7,376 bases of DNA from an uncultured Clostridia bacterium. Its GTDB lineage: Bacteria; Bacillota; Clostridia; TANB77; CAG-508. The translations under genes and the position numbers were made by a program. The stretch is from the NCBI GenBank assembly GCA_934167735.1, contig CAKPLV010000038.1:1-7376 (forward strand). The letters run 5' to 3'. The notes below the pieces were generated by a model. The model was given only the letters and a program-made list of their open reading frames with translations, was not told the DNA's origin and made no database searches. Below, one piece after another: positions 6,389 through 7,376 of the stretch; within the stretch, counting starts at the first letter, position 1, and each line of letters starts with the position of its first letter.

Positions 6389-6828
6389 TGAAATTAGTAA
6401 TTCAAAGAGTAAGAAATGCAAGTGTTGAAATAGACAAAAAAATAGTTGGACAAATAGATCAAGGTTTTCTTGTATTAATAGGAATAAAAAAAGGGGACAA
6501 TAAAGAACAAGCCGATTATTTAGCAAAAAAACTATGTAATTTAAGAGTCTTTTCAGACGAAAACGGAAAAATGAATAAATCATTAAAAGACATAGATGGA
6601 AAATTATTAATAGTATCTCAATTCACATTATATGGTGATTGTTCAGATGGGAACAGGCCAAGTTTTATAGAAGCAGCAAGACCAGAAGAAGCAATTCCAT
6701 TATATGAATATTTCTGTAATGAATGTAAAGAAAAATATGGTATAGAAGTTCAAACAGGAGTATTTGGAGCAGATATGAAAGTTCAATTACTAAATGATGG
6801 ACCTGTTACAATAGTTATTGAAAAATAA
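6388..6828 (+). CDS. dtd: D-aminoacyl-tRNA deacylase (DTD)
   Basis: This 146-residue homodimeric enzyme hydrolyses D-amino acids (and glycine mischarged on tRNA-Ala) from tRNA, a proofreading step after aminoacylation. It shows the family start MKLVIQRVRNASVEI (1-15), the active-site motif SQFTLYGD (77-84), GNRPSF (88-93), TGVFGADM (123-130) and the C-terminal NDGPVTIVIEK (136-146), whose Gly-Pro is the cross-subunit cis motif that rejects L-amino acids. Length is the normal one for bacterial DTD. The loop after SQFTLYGD reads CSDGNRPSF where CRKGxRPSF is common, losing two basic residues. Start ATG overlaps the previous stop by one base, with only a short GAGG (6377-6380) as ribosome binding site, so it probably depends on translation of the zinc-ribbon gene. 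It is the last gene of the cluster. Confidence 0.96.
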   Translation: MKLVIQRVRNASVEIDKKIVGQIDQGFLVLIGIKKGDNKEQADYLAKKLCNLRVFSDENGKMNKSLKDIDGKLLIVSQFTLYGDCSDGNRPSFIEAARPEEAIPLYEYFCNECKEKYGIEVQTGVFGADMKVQLLNDGPVTIVIEK

Positions 6829-6829
6829 G

Positions 6830-6869
6830 AAAAGTTGGTATAAATAGAAATATTTATATCAACTTTTTT
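6830..6869. terminator. Terminator closing the der-dtd cluster, possibly bidirectional
   Basis: Bases 6830-6846 (AAAAGTTGGTATAAATA) pair with 6851-6867 over 17 base pairs, with a single G-U pair at 6838/6859, and enclose a GAAA loop (6847-6850). The T-run 6864-6869 makes a plus-strand terminator two bases after the dtd stop. The A-run at 6830-6833 gives a shorter T-run on the other strand, so it may also end the convergent small gene, whose stop codon (6868-6870) overlaps the hairpin's last T's. Confidence 0.88.
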
Positions 6870-7149
6870 AATATGGATATCTTTCAAAAATATATTTGAT
6901 TACATTTTCAGCATTTTCAGGTGAAATCTTAATAAAAAAATCCTCATCAAGTGAAACCCACATACTTAAATTAAAAGACTCTTTATTATCTATATATGCT
7001 GCAATAAATTCAGAAATTTGAACAGGATTATCAAAATCTTTTTTCCATTTTGAAAATTTTTGCAGGCTTATTTTCTTAGTATAGAACTTACTTAAAAAAG
7101 AACTCAATTCATCTGTATTTTCACTAAAAAGAAAAACCTTAGCAACCAT
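6868..7149 (-). CDS. Small protein of 93 residues, function unknown
   Basis: The frame stays open further upstream to 7308, but the real start is most likely the ATG at 7149: AAAGGAG (7156-7162 on the opposite strand) lies six bases before it, and the extra upstream residues would be a Phe/Ile-rich translation of the divergent promoter region and would overlap the next gene. The product begins MVAKVFLFSENTDELSSFLS and ends ENAENVIKYIFERYPY. It is soluble, with no Cys, signal peptide or membrane helix. It has a basic patch KFSKWKKDF (31-39) and an acidic second half including SLDEDFF (66-72), and looks like a small mixed alpha/beta domain. I do not recognise the family. Its stop codon overlaps the terminator of the preceding cluster. 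The coding call rests on the strong ribosome binding site and protein-like composition. Confidence 0.75.
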   Translation of the reverse strand: MVAKVFLFSENTDELSSFLSKFYTKKISLQKFSKWKKDFDNPVQISEFIAAYIDNKESFNLSMWVSLDEDFFIKISPENAENVIKYIFERYPY

Positions 7150-7155
7150 AAAAAA

Positions 7156-7162
7156 CTCCTTT
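7156..7162 (-). promoter_or_regulatory. Ribosome binding site deciding the start of the 93-residue protein
   Basis: Read on the minus strand this is AAAGGAG, six bases before ATG at 7149. No comparable site precedes the earlier in-frame ATG codons up to 7308, which supports the short form of the protein. Confidence 0.75.
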
Positions 7163-7168
7163 ATATAT

Positions 7169-7198
7169 ATTATGTGAAAAATGTAGAAAAATATACAA
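7169..7198 (-). promoter_or_regulatory. Tentative promoter of the 93-residue protein gene
   Basis: On the minus strand TTGTAT (7193-7198) is followed after 18 bases by CATAAT (7169-7174). Both hexamers are one or two bases off consensus and the region is very AT-rich, so chance matches are likely. Its position, about 20 bases before the start codon, is suitable. Confidence 0.35.
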
Positions 7199-7227
7199 GA
7201 ATAAAACATTAATAAAAAGGGAATAAT
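7199..7227 (+). promoter_or_regulatory. Tentative forespore-type (sigma-F/G-like) promoter of the DUF1540-like gene
   Basis: GAATA (7199-7203) and GGGAATAAT (7219-7227) are 15 bases apart. The downstream block fits the GGnnAnAnT pattern known for sigma-F -10 elements, and GAATA resembles sigma-G/F -35 elements, although sigma-F prefers G-C/T-A/T-TA. No good sigma-A pair was found before this gene. In such AT-rich DNA this is only suggestive. Confidence 0.25.
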
Positions 7228-7257
7228 CAAAATATACCTTAAGAAGGAGGAATAAAA

Positions 7258-7376
7258 ATGGAAAAAAATCAAAAAATTAATTGTCAAGTTAAAACTTGTA
7301 TATATCAAGATGGAGAAAATGGTAGATGTACATTACAAGCAATACAAGTACTTCCAACACAAGATTGTAATACAAA
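7258..7376 (+). CDS. DUF1540-like Cys-rich small protein, N-terminal part (runs off window)
   Basis: The frame starts at ATG 7258, with AAGGAGG (7244-7250) seven bases upstream, and remains open to the end of the window (39 complete codons). The visible protein has CQVKTCIYQ at residues 9-17, then GRC (22-24), a segment ending AIQV (28-31) and another Cys at 37. The C-x-V-x-x-C-x-Y spacing followed by single Cys residues is the pattern of DUF1540 proteins, short Cys-rich and probably metal-binding proteins common in Clostridia and Bacilli, with no settled function. It is divergent from the 93-residue protein gene. The 3' end, and therefore whether there are one or two DUF1540 units, cannot be seen. 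Confidence 0.75.
   Translation, partial: MEKNQKINCQVKTCIYQDGENGRCTLQAIQVLPTQDCNT

Noticed and set aside
7150..7308. N-terminal extension of the small minus-strand gene up to 7308
   Set aside because: It reads Phe/Ile-rich from AT-rich intergenic DNA, overlaps the DUF1540-like gene, and has no ribosome binding site; the ATG at 7149 does.

Overview
This is a very AT-rich window with A-ending codons (ATA, AGA, AAA), strong AGGAGG-type ribosome binding sites and tightly packed genes. This points to a low-GC Bacillota, most likely a Clostridia-type (gut or anaerobe) chromosome; the assignment is inferred from style and gene content only. No mobile element, CRISPR array, rRNA or tRNA was seen. There is no gene-free stretch longer than about 125 bases.

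Layout. (1) Positions 1-645 (+) hold the C-terminal end of an RCC1-repeat (beta-propeller) protein whose start lies off the left edge. It ends in a long composite hairpin (644-696) that can terminate from both sides. (2) 701-1423 (-) is a DeoD-type purine nucleoside phosphorylase with its own extended -10 promoter. (3) The divergent intergenic region (1424-1546) also carries a -10 for 1547-2197 (+), a small, synthetase-only (p)ppGpp synthetase of the RelP/YwaC type. (4) A clear TTGATA-N17-TAAAAT promoter precedes a rightward gene cluster: der (ribosome-assembly GTPase), plsY (first acylation of glycerol-3-phosphate), an unrecognised signal-peptide plus C-terminal-anchor membrane protein, and gpsA (makes glycerol-3-phosphate). 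After a 57-bp gap come a coiled-coil/zinc-ribbon protein and dtd (D-aminoacyl-tRNA deacylase). Two of the junctions are one-base stop/start overlaps. A 17-bp hairpin with a GAAA loop and T-tract (6830-6869) closes the cluster. (5) 6868-7149 (-) is a small unrecognised protein converging on that hairpin. Divergent from it, 7258-7376 (+) is the beginning of a Cys-rich DUF1540-like protein that runs off the right edge.

How it fits together. GpsA supplies the glycerol-3-phosphate that PlsY acylates, so the cluster core is phospholipid precursor synthesis joined to ribosome biogenesis (Der) and translation quality control (Dtd). The alarmone synthetase and purine phosphorylase next door act on guanine nucleotides, which also control GTPases such as Der. 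That functional link is inference. Most of the window is ordinary housekeeping. The least explained parts are the membrane protein between plsY and gpsA, the zinc-ribbon protein coupled to dtd, the 93-residue minus-strand protein, and the divergent RCC1 propeller. I see no strong evidence for a new multi-gene system.
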